Source of the DNA: Oscillospiraceae bacterium
GTDB taxonomy: Bacteria > Bacillota > Clostridia > Oscillospirales > Acutalibacteraceae
Assembly: GCA_022483045.1 (NCBI GenBank)
Contig: JAKVOA010000002.1
Span: 364,501 to 428,500 of the forward strand
Direction: 5' to 3'
Length of the DNA stretch: 64,000 nucleotides
A program made the position numbers and the translations under genes. Under the pieces are notes generated by a model. The model worked only from the letters and a program-made list of their open reading frames with translations, ran no database searches and was not told the DNA's origin. This document shows positions 32,523 to 40,804 of this stretch, one piece after another. Each line of letters opens with the position of its first letter. The first letter of the stretch is position 1.

Positions 32523-33083
32523 TTGGCTGCTACTGCGTACATCATTGATGTCGTAAACAAGTTGGTTGAAAAGTATGGAACCAGGGACCCATACGAATTG
32601 TGCCGTGCACTCGGCATCAAGATTCATTACATAGATATGCAGAAAAAGCTAAAGGGCTTTTTCTTTTACCAGTCACGCCAAAAAAACATTGTTATTGACT
32701 GCAACGTTAATAAGGTTCTTGAACTTATCCTTGTGGCTCATGAGCTGGGACATGCCGTGTTGCATACCGAGGTTGCGCTCATGCATGGTTTTCAAGAGAT
32801 GGAAGTGCTCGAAAACCGTCAGGACATGCCGGAGGAAAATGAAGCCAATATATTTGCTGCCGAGCTCCTTCTTGATGACAAAACTGTTTTGGAGCATCTC
32901 AGCGAAGAATCATTTTTTGAGGCCGCCAGTGCGCTTTATGTTCCAGCGGCACTTTTGGATTACAAATTTATGATATTGCGTTCAAAGGGGTATAGGCTAA
33001 ACACGGTCAATATGCGGAAAAGCGATTTTCTGCGCGAAGATTTGGGCGCATACGACGCAAATATAGACCGCTTTCAGGATTGA
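32523..33083 (+). CDS. ImmA/IrrE-family metalloprotease 2
   Basis: A 186-residue protein with the motif HELGH in LVAHELGHAVLH near residue 76 and the distal acid helix ENEANIFAAELLL near 118. TTG 32523 is preferred because AGGAGG lies 8 bases upstream; GTG 32514 would sit on the binding site itself. It follows the XRE repressor on the same strand, the ImmR-ImmA arrangement of ICEBs1, where the protease cuts the repressor. Confidence 0.85.
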   Translation: MAATAYIIDVVNKLVEKYGTRDPYELCRALGIKIHYIDMQKKLKGFFFYQSRQKNIVIDCNVNKVLELILVAHELGHAVLHTEVALMHGFQEMEVLENRQDMPEENEANIFAAELLLDDKTVLEHLSEESFFEAASALYVPAALLDYKFMILRSKGYRLNTVNMRKSDFLREDLGAYDANIDRFQD

Positions 33084-33100
33084 AAAAGAAAGGCATATTT

Positions 33101-33292
33101 ATGATCTACGCATGTGAGAATTGCCATTTTCTCTTTAATGATGGCAAAGAGGCAGACCGTTGCCCAGACTGCGGGAAACGGAATATTCGCCCAGCCACGG
33201 CAGATGAGCAGGCAGAGTATTGGCGCTATCAGAAGGAATTCAGCCGAGGGAAGCCCACAGCAGAACGTCTGATTCATGAAAGCAGATGGTAA
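33101..33292 (+). CDS. Small zinc-ribbon protein
   Basis: A 63-residue protein with a rubredoxin-like zinc ribbon (CENCHF and CPDCGKR) followed by a charged helix. ATG 33101 is preceded by AAAGG; a TTG at 33080 would add 7 residues. It lies 17 bases after the protease and overlaps the next gene. Function is unknown. Confidence 0.6.
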   Translation: MIYACENCHFLFNDGKEADRCPDCGKRNIRPATADEQAEYWRYQKEFSRGKPTAERLIHESRW

Positions 33293-33632
33293 CATGACGG
33301 AAGAAATGACTATTCCAGATGAACAGCTTGGAATCATTGTAACAGAAAGAACGCCGGTAGAATGCCTGGATATTCCGGTTCGCGCAATGCGCGTTCTTAA
33401 GCAAAATGGATTCCAAACCGTCTCCGATGTGATCGGCAGGACCAGTTCGGATTTATATATGCTGGACTTCTTCGGTTGGAGAAGTTTTGAGAAACTCGTA
33501 GAAGAGCTTGATGGCAATGGCTTTGATTTAATGGACTGCAATAAAGAGCTATATCCGACAATTAACGACTATCTCACAGAATGCCGAAATAATTATGTCC
33601 AATATTTCTACGTTGAGAGTGAGATGTCTTAA
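33276..33632 (+). CDS. RNA polymerase alpha C-terminal domain-like protein
   Basis: A 118-residue protein whose middle resembles the alpha-CTD helix-hairpin-helix fold: LDIPVRAMRVLKQNGFQTVS followed by LYMLDFFGWRSFEKLVEEL. In RNA polymerase this domain contacts UP elements and activators. A free-standing version on an ICE could tune transcription of element genes or interact with the sigma-like protein. An in-frame ATG at 33294 is an alternative start; neither has a strong binding site. Confidence 0.6.
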   Translation: MKADGNMTEEMTIPDEQLGIIVTERTPVECLDIPVRAMRVLKQNGFQTVSDVIGRTSSDLYMLDFFGWRSFEKLVEELDGNGFDLMDCNKELYPTINDYLTECRNNYVQYFYVESEMS

Positions 33633-33691
33633 ACATAAAGGTTTTATGATTCGCGAAATGCTGCGATAACGCAGCAAATTAAATATTATTC

Positions 33692-33720
33692 TTGCATTAT
33701 TGCAGCACAAGTGATAAAAT
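33692..33720 (+). promoter_or_regulatory. Promoter of the controller protein and methyltransferase
   Basis: TTGCAT (33692-33697), 17 bases, TAAAAT (33715-33720), about 17 bases ahead of ATG 33738. Just upstream is a perfect dyad, TGCTGCG-ATAA-CGCAGCA (33659-33676), a candidate controller-protein site or the end hairpin of the previous gene. Confidence 0.55.
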
Positions 33721-33737
33721 AATATTGGGGTGCAGTA

Positions 33738-34076
33738 ATGGAAAATATAGGAATATTTTTACGACAAATAAGGCTATCGCAACAGCTTAGCCTAAAAAAT
33801 GTGTATAAGCAGACAGGGATCAGTGATTCTATACTCAGCCGGATAGAGAATGGGGATAATAAGGAACCTTCACCCACGGTGCTTCGCCAACTTTCAAATC
33901 TCTACGGAATAAAGATTGTTGAATTATATATTATGTGCGGATACATAAAGCGAGAAGACCTTGCAGACTATCAACAATGCTTTCATGGTATGGAATCCCT
34001 TACTGATGAGGAAAAAGATCTAATTCAAAACGAGATCATCATTTTTGGCAAAAAGAATGGAGCGGTATCAAAATGA
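33738..34076 (+). CDS. XRE-type controller protein of the restriction cassette
   Basis: A 112-residue protein: helix-turn-helix FLRQIRLSQQLSLKNVYKQT, then ISDSILSRIENGD, with a helical C-terminus. Small XRE proteins directly ahead of a DNA methyltransferase are typical controller (C) proteins that time methylase and nuclease expression. Its stop overlaps the methyltransferase start by ATGA. The coding sequence looks more AT-rich than the ICE backbone, like the rest of the cassette. Confidence 0.75.
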   Translation: MENIGIFLRQIRLSQQLSLKNVYKQTGISDSILSRIENGDNKEPSPTVLRQLSNLYGIKIVELYIMCGYIKREDLADYQQCFHGMESLTDEEKDLIQNEIIIFGKKNGAVSK

Positions 34077-35125
34077 TCTACAGATTAGGTGAATTGTTTT
34101 GCGGCCCAGGTGGCTTGGCTTGGGGTGCAACACATGCTGATATTGGCGACCCGGAATATGGTATTGTTCATCAATGGGCAAATGATTATGACGAAAACAC
34201 ATGTAAGACTTACAGGAATAATATATGCCCAGAAAATCCCGCAAGCGTCTACCACGCCGATATTCGTAAATTCGATTTGACAAACCTTGCGCCTATAGAT
34301 GCGCTTGCATTTGGTTTCCCATGCAATGATTATAGCGTTGTAGGAGAGCAGAAGGGAATGGACGGTGTATTCGGCCCTTTGTACTCTTATGGTGTAAAAG
34401 TGCTGAAGCAATATCAGCCGATGTGGTTTCTCGCAGAAAACGTTGGTGGATTACGAAATGCAAATGACGGGAAAGCATTCACAAAAATATTGGATGAAAT
34501 GAGGAAAGCAGGCTATACGCTGTATCCGAATCTATATAAATTTGAGACTTATGGTATCCCGCAGGCGCGCCACCGTATAATTATCGTAGGAATTCGAAAT
34601 GACATAGATGTTGTTTTTCATGTTCCATCTAATGTGCCATATGCAAATGTCGATAACAGTTGCCGGACAGCATTAGAGGTGCCGCCCATTCCTGAAGATG
34701 CGCCAAACAACGATCTGACAAAGCAGTCAGCAACGGTTGTCGAAAGGTTACAGCACATACTTCCTGGCCAAAATGCGTTCACTGCTGATTTACCTGAACG
34801 TTTGAAGTTGAACATTTCAGGTGCCCAAATTAGTCAGATATACAAACGCCTTGATCCCAATAAACCTGCGTATACTGTGACTGGAAGCGGCGGCGGCGGA
34901 ACCCATATTTATCATTGGGCTGAGCCACGCGCATTGACAAACAGGGAACGTGCACGTCTCCAAACCTTCCCAGATGATTATATTTTTGAGGGAAACAAAG
35001 AAAGTGTGCGCAAACAAATAGGCATGGCTGTTCCCTGCAGAGGAGCAAAGATTATCTTTGAGGCTATTTTGAAATCCTTTGCAGGCGTGCCTTATGATTC
35101 GATGCCAGCAAATATTGACGAATAA
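34073..35125 (+). CDS. DNA C5-cytosine methyltransferase
   Basis: A 350-residue m5C methylase. Motif I is ELFCGPGGLAWG, motif IV with the catalytic Cys is GFPCNDYSVVG, motif VI is AENVGG, motif VIII is QARHRIIIVG, and motifs IX-X are NRERARLQTFPDDY and QIGMAVP. The target-recognition region between VIII and IX is about 100 residues; the recognition sequence cannot be read from it. It protects the host DNA from the nucleases of the cassette. A terminator follows, separating it from the next gene. Confidence 0.93.
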   Translation: MIYRLGELFCGPGGLAWGATHADIGDPEYGIVHQWANDYDENTCKTYRNNICPENPASVYHADIRKFDLTNLAPIDALAFGFPCNDYSVVGEQKGMDGVFGPLYSYGVKVLKQYQPMWFLAENVGGLRNANDGKAFTKILDEMRKAGYTLYPNLYKFETYGIPQARHRIIIVGIRNDIDVVFHVPSNVPYANVDNSCRTALEVPPIPEDAPNNDLTKQSATVVERLQHILPGQNAFTADLPERLKLNISGAQISQIYKRLDPNKPAYTVTGSGGGGTHIYHWAEPRALTNRERARLQTFPDDYIFEGNKESVRKQIGMAVPCRGAKIIFEAILKSFAGVPYDSMPANIDE

Positions 35126-35170
35126 AAGAAGTGCCTGTAGAATGAAATCTGCAGGCACCTCTTTTATTTT
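35125..35170 (+). terminator. Terminator between methyltransferase and PLD gene
   Basis: An 11-bp stem with one wobble (GTGCCTGTAGA 35131-35141, TCTGCAGGCAC 35148-35158) with A on the left and TCTTTTATTTT on the right. It would reduce nuclease expression relative to the methylase. Confidence 0.75.
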
Positions 35171-35190
35171 AGTTATAGGGCGGTGAAAGA

Positions 35191-36159
35191 ATGATAACTG
35201 AGCGTCTGGCAGAAACAATATTATTCTCTCCTCTGGCTGGGGATGTAAATGAATTATATATTTTGTCGGGATATGCTACCCCCAATATGCTCTCTTGGTA
35301 TATTAAGAACATATACCATCGAACAAGGATTCCAATTAAAATTCATCTGATCGTAGGTATGGTTCCTTTTGATCGGTTGAGCGTAAGCGTTCACGAAGGA
35401 TTTGTCCAGATTATTTCATCTGAGCTTCCACATGAGGTGGAAACGCTTGAATGTAGCTATATCTGTGAACCCCCAGCAGTACATTCGAATCTATACATAT
35501 GGGCAAAAGATGGAATTCCAACACGAGCATTTATGGGATCAGCAAATTTTGTGCAAAGCTCATTCGTAGGCCATCATCGACAAGAAGTGATGGATGATTG
35601 TAATCCCATTGATGCTATGCAGTACTATCAAACGCAGGTTGGAAGAAGCATATACTGTAATCATGGTGAAATTGAAGAATACATAATTCTTCAGCCCACG
35701 CATCCCGTTCTCGATATGGAAAGTAATCTAATCGATGATGTTACACATCTTGCCAATGAGGGTATTGCAAGCGTGACATTAAGTCTGATAACACGACTTG
35801 GTGAACCGGGACGGCATTCTGGACTAAACTGGGGCCAGCGCCAAGGCCGTGAACCAAATGAAGCATATATTTCACTTCCAGCTAAAATAGCAAGAAGTGG
35901 TTTTTTCCCTCTGGAGAAACGTCACTTTACAGCTCTTACCGATGACCGAAAGCAACTGACACTTCGTATTGAGCAACAAAACGATAAAGCTATAACTACA
36001 CCTGTAAGGAATAGTGATCTTGGGGAGTATTTCCGAAATCGCCTTGGCCTTGCAAATGGAGCTTTTATTACTCGTCAAGATTTGGAGCGTTATGGAAGAA
36101 CGGATGTCGTGTTTTATAAATTAGATGATGAAACATATTATATGGATTTTTCCAACTAA
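35191..36159 (+). CDS. NgoFVII-like PLD-fold protein with altered catalytic motif
   Basis: A 322-residue protein with the layout of NgoFVII/BfiI restriction enzymes: an N-terminal phospholipase D-fold nuclease domain, and a C-terminal B3-like DNA-binding domain ending GEYFRNRLGL, ITRQDLERYG. The catalytic HxK motif reads VHSNLYIW, with Asn where Lys is expected; the downstream GSANF motif is intact. It may therefore be inactive or act as a recognition partner for the second PLD protein of the cassette. GGTGAAAG precedes ATG 35191. Confidence 0.75.
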   Translation: MITERLAETILFSPLAGDVNELYILSGYATPNMLSWYIKNIYHRTRIPIKIHLIVGMVPFDRLSVSVHEGFVQIISSELPHEVETLECSYICEPPAVHSNLYIWAKDGIPTRAFMGSANFVQSSFVGHHRQEVMDDCNPIDAMQYYQTQVGRSIYCNHGEIEEYIILQPTHPVLDMESNLIDDVTHLANEGIASVTLSLITRLGEPGRHSGLNWGQRQGREPNEAYISLPAKIARSGFFPLEKRHFTALTDDRKQLTLRIEQQNDKAITTPVRNSDLGEYFRNRLGLANGAFITRQDLERYGRTDVVFYKLDDETYYMDFSN

Positions 36160-36194
36160 AAAGCAGTGCCGAGTTTATTCTCGGCACTGCTTTT
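36159..36194. terminator. Bidirectional terminator between convergent cassette operons
   Basis: A 15-bp perfect stem (36159-36173 with 36180-36194, 6-base loop), A-rich on the left and T-rich on the right. It serves the rightward PLD gene and, from the other side, the leftward operon ending at about 36216. Confidence 0.85.
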
Positions 36195-36215
36195 ATCGCA
36201 CAACATCGTGTTACA

Positions 36216-37024
36216 TCAATGCGGAATGTAGTTTAGAATATTTCTTAATTTTGCGAAAATGCCGTTTGGCGTTACTTCTTGGTTCAGTTGATCATTAGAA
36301 TCGTGAGGGGCTTGTTCTACTGATGACGGAATACTGTCAATGATTTCAAGAGTACTTAGCTCAGTATAGGGATTGCGATAATTGTCTGTTAAAGCAGAAG
36401 GTGGTTCATGAGAAGTAACGTAGTCAACCAATGATTAAGGTGTTTATATAAATGCTTGAATTCTATTCCGTAATTATCTGCTTGCAGAATCGTGTGAGTT
36501 CCCGGAAGAATCGTCCCCTTTGAAAGTTCTATGGTGGTTGCACATCCTTTGCAGAGCTTTTTAAGAGAAACGGCTCCTTCATAGCTCACCTCACCGGTGG
36601 GCTTATCTGTTTTTCTATCCCACGAAACGGAGAACATTACATATAGATGAGACAAATTGTTGCCCCGCTGGCGGAAATTGAGCTTATTCCACTCAATAAG
36701 CATCCAGCGTCCGCCCTTCCGTGTGCCTTTTACATCAATGCGCCATCCATTGATGACGGCATCTTGATCGTCCCACTTCCCGCGAGGGTAGTAGTTGAAA
36801 TCCAATGGGACATCTATTCCGTAATTCTCTTTAAGCATTTTGGCAAAAGCGATTTCTGCAATCTTGCCAATCAGATTATCCCGTGCTATCTCCGAAGTTG
36901 ATCGAGCTTTGGTTGTGATCTGGCCAAATTCTATTGACTGCTGAGTTGGGGCGCTTTTAAAAGAAAACTCCATGCACTGTTGAAGTTCCTGCTGGGTGAG
37001 CACGATGTTTTTAACATTGAGCAC
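36216..37024 (-). pseudogene. PD-(D/E)XK nuclease-like protein with a frameshift
   Basis: The first frame (37024 to 36389, 211 residues) has a PD-(D/E)XK core: the helix Glu in GKIAEIAFAKML, then Asp in DQDAVINGW and RIDVKGTRKGG (D-V-K). It then runs into 12 hydrophobic residues and stops. In the -1 frame, protein-like sequence continues from the same point (VDYVTSHEPPSALTDNYRNP onward) for about 70 residues to a stop at 36216, 22 bases before the terminator. A one-base deletion near 36430, or frameshifting, would join them. It starts 7 bases after the Vsr gene. It may be a restriction endonuclease subunit. Confidence 0.6.
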
Positions 37025-37030
37025 GGCTCT

Positions 37031-37459
37031 TCATCTCTCTTCCGCTTTGCAGCAGTTCACCGCCTTGATAATTTCGGCAATGCAGTCTGGCAAGTGCTTC
37101 CTGATCTGCCACTCCCAGAACCGCAAAACACTCCAGCCGGATTCTTCCAGCTGTCGGTTGACCTCTTGATCTCGTTCCATATTGCGTTCAATCTTGGGTA
37201 CCCAGTAATCACGGTTTGATTTTATGCGATTTTGCCGGTTTTCCCAGTCATAGCCGTGCCAGTAATCAGAATCACAGAAAACTGCAATTTTATATTTTGT
37301 AAGCACTATATCAGGTTTTCCTGGCAGAATCTTATAATTTTTTCTGTAATGGATTCCCTCGTGCCAGAGAGCCTTGCGAAGCGCCAACTCAATGGTGGTA
37401 TCTTTGCTTTTAATTGCCTGCATATTTCTGCGGCGTTGCTCGGGAGTAAGATCGTCCAT
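37031..37459 (-). CDS. vsr: Very short patch repair endonuclease (Vsr)
   Basis: A 142-residue Vsr-family nickase: TPEQRRRNMQAIKSKDTTIE at the start, the catalytic region KPDIVLTKYKIAVFCDSDYW with HGYDW following, and WSVLRFWEWQIRK near the end. Vsr repairs T:G mismatches left by deamination of 5-methylcytosine, which fits the m5C methylase in the same cassette. It lies between the Z1 protein and the PD-(D/E)XK gene with gaps of 5 and 6 bases. The usual CxxC-type zinc residues are partly changed. Confidence 0.85.
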   Translation of the reverse strand: MDDLTPEQRRRNMQAIKSKDTTIELALRKALWHEGIHYRKNYKILPGKPDIVLTKYKIAVFCDSDYWHGYDWENRQNRIKSNRDYWVPKIERNMERDQEVNRQLEESGWSVLRFWEWQIRKHLPDCIAEIIKAVNCCKAEER

Positions 37460-37464
37460 GACAA

Positions 37465-39330
37465 TTATTCACCTTCCGGTTCCTGTTGTTCGTCTTTCAC
37501 ATCGTAATACACAACATTGTCGGGAAGCTTTATGTTTGGTACCCAAAGTTCTCTACCGCCCCATCCTTTTCTGCCGGTCATTTTGTAAAGCGTCAAAACG
37601 ACCTGTTTGGAATAGGAAGCCCCCAATGACCAGTCGTTCGGTGACAGCAAAGCGCCCGTACCTTTTGCAACGTCTCTGCCGCGCCGCACAATAAGGATGC
37701 CCTGTGCGGCAGGTGCCTCTGCAAGCATTGTGTCCAGAACTGAAACAAAGCTGGCAGTATTAAAATCGTCATCTGATGTAATGTGGCTGAAAATCTCTTT
37801 CATTAGCCGCAGATTGACTTGATAAGACGGCTCTGCATCTGCAAAGGGTGCCAGCAGGCTGTCCAAATCGGTAATGGTGTTATTATCTGGGTTGAAGGGA
37901 TAGTAATTGGTGCCGCCGGACAGCATGAATACTCTTTTGTTGTCCAAAACATTTGCGCGGGTTGGATTAAGTCCCTGCGGATAGTATATTTTGATATGCT
38001 CACTGCCGCTTTCGACTTGAGCAATAATCGAATTGTTGGTTGCGTTAATATCCGAAAAGAGCTTATACAGTGGCTCATCAATGTAAACCCGCATCATGCC
38101 GGGATCACGGTCATAGCCAAACATACGGCTGTGCTGCCACATGGTATCAGCCTGCGGTTTTTTGCTGGTACGGGTATAGTAAATTGTGTGCAGGGATGGA
38201 AACGTGACACCACGGCCAAGGGTGTTGCCGCCTATCACGATATTGGAGCCTGCCGAGTATTCCTCACTGGAAATATCGGTTTTTCCATTCATCACAAGTA
38301 CCTTGATGCTACCGCTGTTTAGGAGCAGTACTACCTGAGCATATACAGCTTCAAAGCTGCTCTTATCTGATTTCTGCGGACTAAGCGCATCATACTCTTG
38401 TCTTAACTCTTCTTTGAAATCATTCTCCAAATGCTCACGGCACCATTGCAGTTCGTCCAACGCTTCTTTGGCATAACGGCTGTGAACGGCCTGACGGACA
38501 CTGGGGTGAATTAGGCAGTTTGAGACTGTACCCCCGCAAGATAATATCTGTCCGGACACAGCCAAGTGATGAAGCACGACGTTGTGTATGGGATTCTTAA
38601 GCTTTTCCAAGAAGCTGATGCAGTCCGCAGTTTTGTTTTTAGGAAAGAAAAAGTCACCGCCGAGGTATCCATCTCCCGGCTCGAAATAGTAGGTAAAATA
38701 GGGCCTCCAGCCAGAAGCGAGTGTCTGAAGAAGAACTGCTTGTGGTGTACCTGTAACTTGTAGATAAATACTGCTGGATGCCCCATTTTTTATCGAATCC
38801 AGATACCTGTTTATTGATGACTGCCGACCTCGATTTACAAGTGTGTTGAGTGAGGCCGCATCTGCCTCGTCATCTACAATAAACAGTGGATTTCCTTTCA
38901 TGAAACCAGTTGAAGCAAATACATTTGCCCATAAGCGCAGGGTCCTATAATTCTTTTTAAGAACAATTATTGCCGGACGCAGAAGACTATTCTCAATAAA
39001 AAGACCAGAATCATTTTCACCGCAAATGCAAAAATCCGGCAGATCGGCCTTCACACGTGATAAGGTCTGCTGTTGAAGTGCAACATTGTCAGTTGTCAAT
39101 AAAACAAAGGCGGGAAATCCCAAATCGGCCGCCTTGCACATAATGCCAAACATTTGCCCGGTTTTTCCTGACTGAACATTTCCAAACAGCAACCCTATCT
39201 CATGACTGCAGAAAGAAAATGATCTTATATAATTTTCTCCAATATTTTCAGCTGTTGAAGAAATAGATTCAGCCAGTTTTGGATTTCCACGGTCAGTAAT
39301 CAGTTTTAAGTATTTTTTTAAGAATGGCAT
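37465..39330 (-). CDS. Z1-domain ATPase
   Basis: A 621-residue Z1-family protein, a helicase-like ATPase found with restriction systems. Walker A is GNVQSGKTGQMFG near residue 50, Walker B is LFIVDDEADAAS near 150, a motif III-like VTGTPQ follows, and the late motifs are GGNTLGRGVTFPS and ADTMWQHSRMFGYD (arginine finger region). It lies 4 bases after the PLD nuclease gene and 5 before Vsr. In related clusters Z1 is thought to power DNA movement or remodelling for the nucleases; the mechanism is not known. Confidence 0.88.
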   Translation of the reverse strand: MPFLKKYLKLITDRGNPKLAESISSTAENIGENYIRSFSFCSHEIGLLFGNVQSGKTGQMFGIMCKAADLGFPAFVLLTTDNVALQQQTLSRVKADLPDFCICGENDSGLFIENSLLRPAIIVLKKNYRTLRLWANVFASTGFMKGNPLFIVDDEADAASLNTLVNRGRQSSINRYLDSIKNGASSSIYLQVTGTPQAVLLQTLASGWRPYFTYYFEPGDGYLGGDFFFPKNKTADCISFLEKLKNPIHNVVLHHLAVSGQILSCGGTVSNCLIHPSVRQAVHSRYAKEALDELQWCREHLENDFKEELRQEYDALSPQKSDKSSFEAVYAQVVLLLNSGSIKVLVMNGKTDISSEEYSAGSNIVIGGNTLGRGVTFPSLHTIYYTRTSKKPQADTMWQHSRMFGYDRDPGMMRVYIDEPLYKLFSDINATNNSIIAQVESGSEHIKIYYPQGLNPTRANVLDNKRVFMLSGGTNYYPFNPDNNTITDLDSLLAPFADAEPSYQVNLRLMKEIFSHITSDDDFNTASFVSVLDTMLAEAPAAQGILIVRRGRDVAKGTGALLSPNDWSLGASYSKQVVLTLYKMTGRKGWGGRELWVPNIKLPDNVVYYDVKDEQQEPEGE

Positions 39331-39334
39331 TTAT

Positions 39335-40510
39335 TTAATCGGCCTCCTCACTGTTGGCACCAGCATCATCTGGCGCAGCTTCGAAGGATAACAACCAAAC
39401 ATCGAGAAGGGCACCTTCTTCATCTTCTCTTTTTTGATTGGTTTTCGTTAATACAATTGTGTTACACCCATAGGCAGTTAACATTTCTTTGGTTATCATA
39501 CCCACGCGATCAGTATCGGCTTGTGTGTCATTCACAGGTGTAACAAGCCCGGCAGATGCAAGCCGCCCTTTGATCCAGCGGCCCATAATTAGTTCGTCGC
39601 CCACAGCACTAAACTGCTTATTGCCGTCACTTGTTGTGTGTGCTTTGAATGTATATCCATCGTCTGTTACAACAAAAAAGGGAACGTTTTTAATTGGATA
39701 ACCATCAAGTTGTGTGATCTGCTTACTCACCGTAAATTGAGTTTCATACCAGTCTCTTGACTTTCTTGCACTTCTGGGTGCCGCATAACTTACATTCAAA
39801 TTTGACTTTGTAAAATGCTTACCATCATCCATTTTCCGTTCTGCAAAAGCAGGTACTTTTATTGGTAGTTGAAATGAAACAGGTGTCTTGTGATGCTGAT
39901 AAATGTCAACCTCTGCCTGGGGAATCTGCGAAACCATTTCTATACCGGTCAACGATGTATTAACTTCACGGATAAGTGGCATGTCTGTCGTGTCAATAAT
40001 GTTTGAAGAACACGTCGGAGCATTTATCTTCTGCATAAATGTTGCGGCTTCTGCGCATTCTTCGGAATCATTTGATGTTGCCGACAGCTCATATTGGCGC
40101 CGATTTGTTGCCTCTAATTTGATTACACCAAGATTTGCGGAGCCGATAATACAGGAGAATGGTGTACCGTTCTTGTAAAAAAGATAAAGCTTTCCATGAT
40201 ATTTGAATGCCTTTACAATACGGACTTCTCCATGCCCGGATTGTTTCAACTTTTCATCTAAAGCAATTGCAGCATGGTATGAACTTTCGGGCATTCCATC
40301 TACATAATACATACCTATTGTAAGGTGAATATCGAGATTCCTGTATTCATCCGATAGACGGCTTAATTCTTCGACAGATGCCCGAGAAACGTATCCGACT
40401 GCTATATCGACACGATCCGATGCTTCTATTTCTCTGTGAAAGCAATCAGCAATGGATTCCCGGTCTGTTGGCATCCCCAGAGGGAGGATACTTGAATATA
40501 AGAACTTCAT
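39335..40510 (-). CDS. PLD-fold nuclease with NgoFVII-like C-terminal domain
   Basis: A 391-residue protein. The PLD-fold nuclease domain has the intact catalytic motif YHGKLYLFY (HxK) followed by GSANLGVI near residue 120. A C-terminal domain (about 270-365) with MGRWIKGRLASAG and MITKEMLTAYG resembles the B3-like domain of the 35191-36159 protein. ATG 40510 is set by GGAAGGAG. It is first in the leftward operon with Z1, Vsr and the PD-(D/E)XK protein, and is the best candidate for the active restriction nuclease. Confidence 0.8.
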   Translation of the reverse strand: MKFLYSSILPLGMPTDRESIADCFHREIEASDRVDIAVGYVSRASVEELSRLSDEYRNLDIHLTIGMYYVDGMPESSYHAAIALDEKLKQSGHGEVRIVKAFKYHGKLYLFYKNGTPFSCIIGSANLGVIKLEATNRRQYELSATSNDSEECAEAATFMQKINAPTCSSNIIDTTDMPLIREVNTSLTGIEMVSQIPQAEVDIYQHHKTPVSFQLPIKVPAFAERKMDDGKHFTKSNLNVSYAAPRSARKSRDWYETQFTVSKQITQLDGYPIKNVPFFVVTDDGYTFKAHTTSDGNKQFSAVGDELIMGRWIKGRLASAGLVTPVNDTQADTDRVGMITKEMLTAYGCNTIVLTKTNQKREDEEGALLDVWLLSFEAAPDDAGANSEEAD

Positions 40511-40548
40511 GGTCAATCTCCTTCCCGAAAATACGTATACTTATTTTT

Positions 40549-40554
40549 ATTATA
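40549..40554 (-). promoter_or_regulatory. Likely -10 element of the PLD-Z1-Vsr operon
   Basis: Minus-strand TATAAT at 40549-40554, 39 bases ahead of ATG 40510. No clear -35 is seen 17 bases upstream, so an activator may be needed. Confidence 0.4.
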
Positions 40555-40600
40555 CAGCAGTTTGTTTCATAGGCATAGCACTATTTCACTATTACAGTTC

Positions 40601-40740
40601 GGCAAGCAGGGCAAGGTGGTACCAACCTTGCCTTTTGCTTGTTGTGGGCGACGCCCCCAATCCCCTTTGATCGCATGATTTCATCATGCGGCTGCGCATC
40701 CTTCGGACGCTATAATGCTGAGCTTGCTGAGCTGAGAAAA
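40601..40740. other. Hairpin-rich segment beside the relaxase, possible oriT
   Basis: Non-coding stretch with at least three hairpins: GGCAAGGT/ACCTTGCC (40610-40632), GGGCG/CGCCC near 40646-40656, and a perfect CGCATGAT-TTC-ATCATGCG (40672-40690). Such clusters of inverted repeats next to a relaxase gene are typical of transfer origins. It lies downstream rather than upstream of the relaxase, and no nic site can be named, so this is tentative. Confidence 0.3.
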
Positions 40741-40742
40741 GC

Positions 40743-40799
40743 AAAAAAAGAACGCGGATGTCTGCATCAGGAATGATACAGACATCCACGCTCTTTTTT
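40743..40799 (-). terminator. Terminator of the relaxase gene
   Basis: A 15-bp stem with wobbles (GAGCGTGGATGTCTG with CAGACATCCGCGTTC on the minus strand), followed by seven T. It starts 6 bases after the relaxase stop. Confidence 0.85.
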
Positions 40800-40804
40800 A
40801 AGGT

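Noticed and set aside
33659-33676. GCTGCG/CGCAGC dyad considered as a terminator
   Set aside because: No T run follows. It is kept only as a possible operator for the controller protein.
33738-40510. DISARM or BREX system
   Set aside because: There is no DrmA/DrmB helicase pair, DUF1998, PglZ or BrxC-like gene; a PLD protein alone is not enough.
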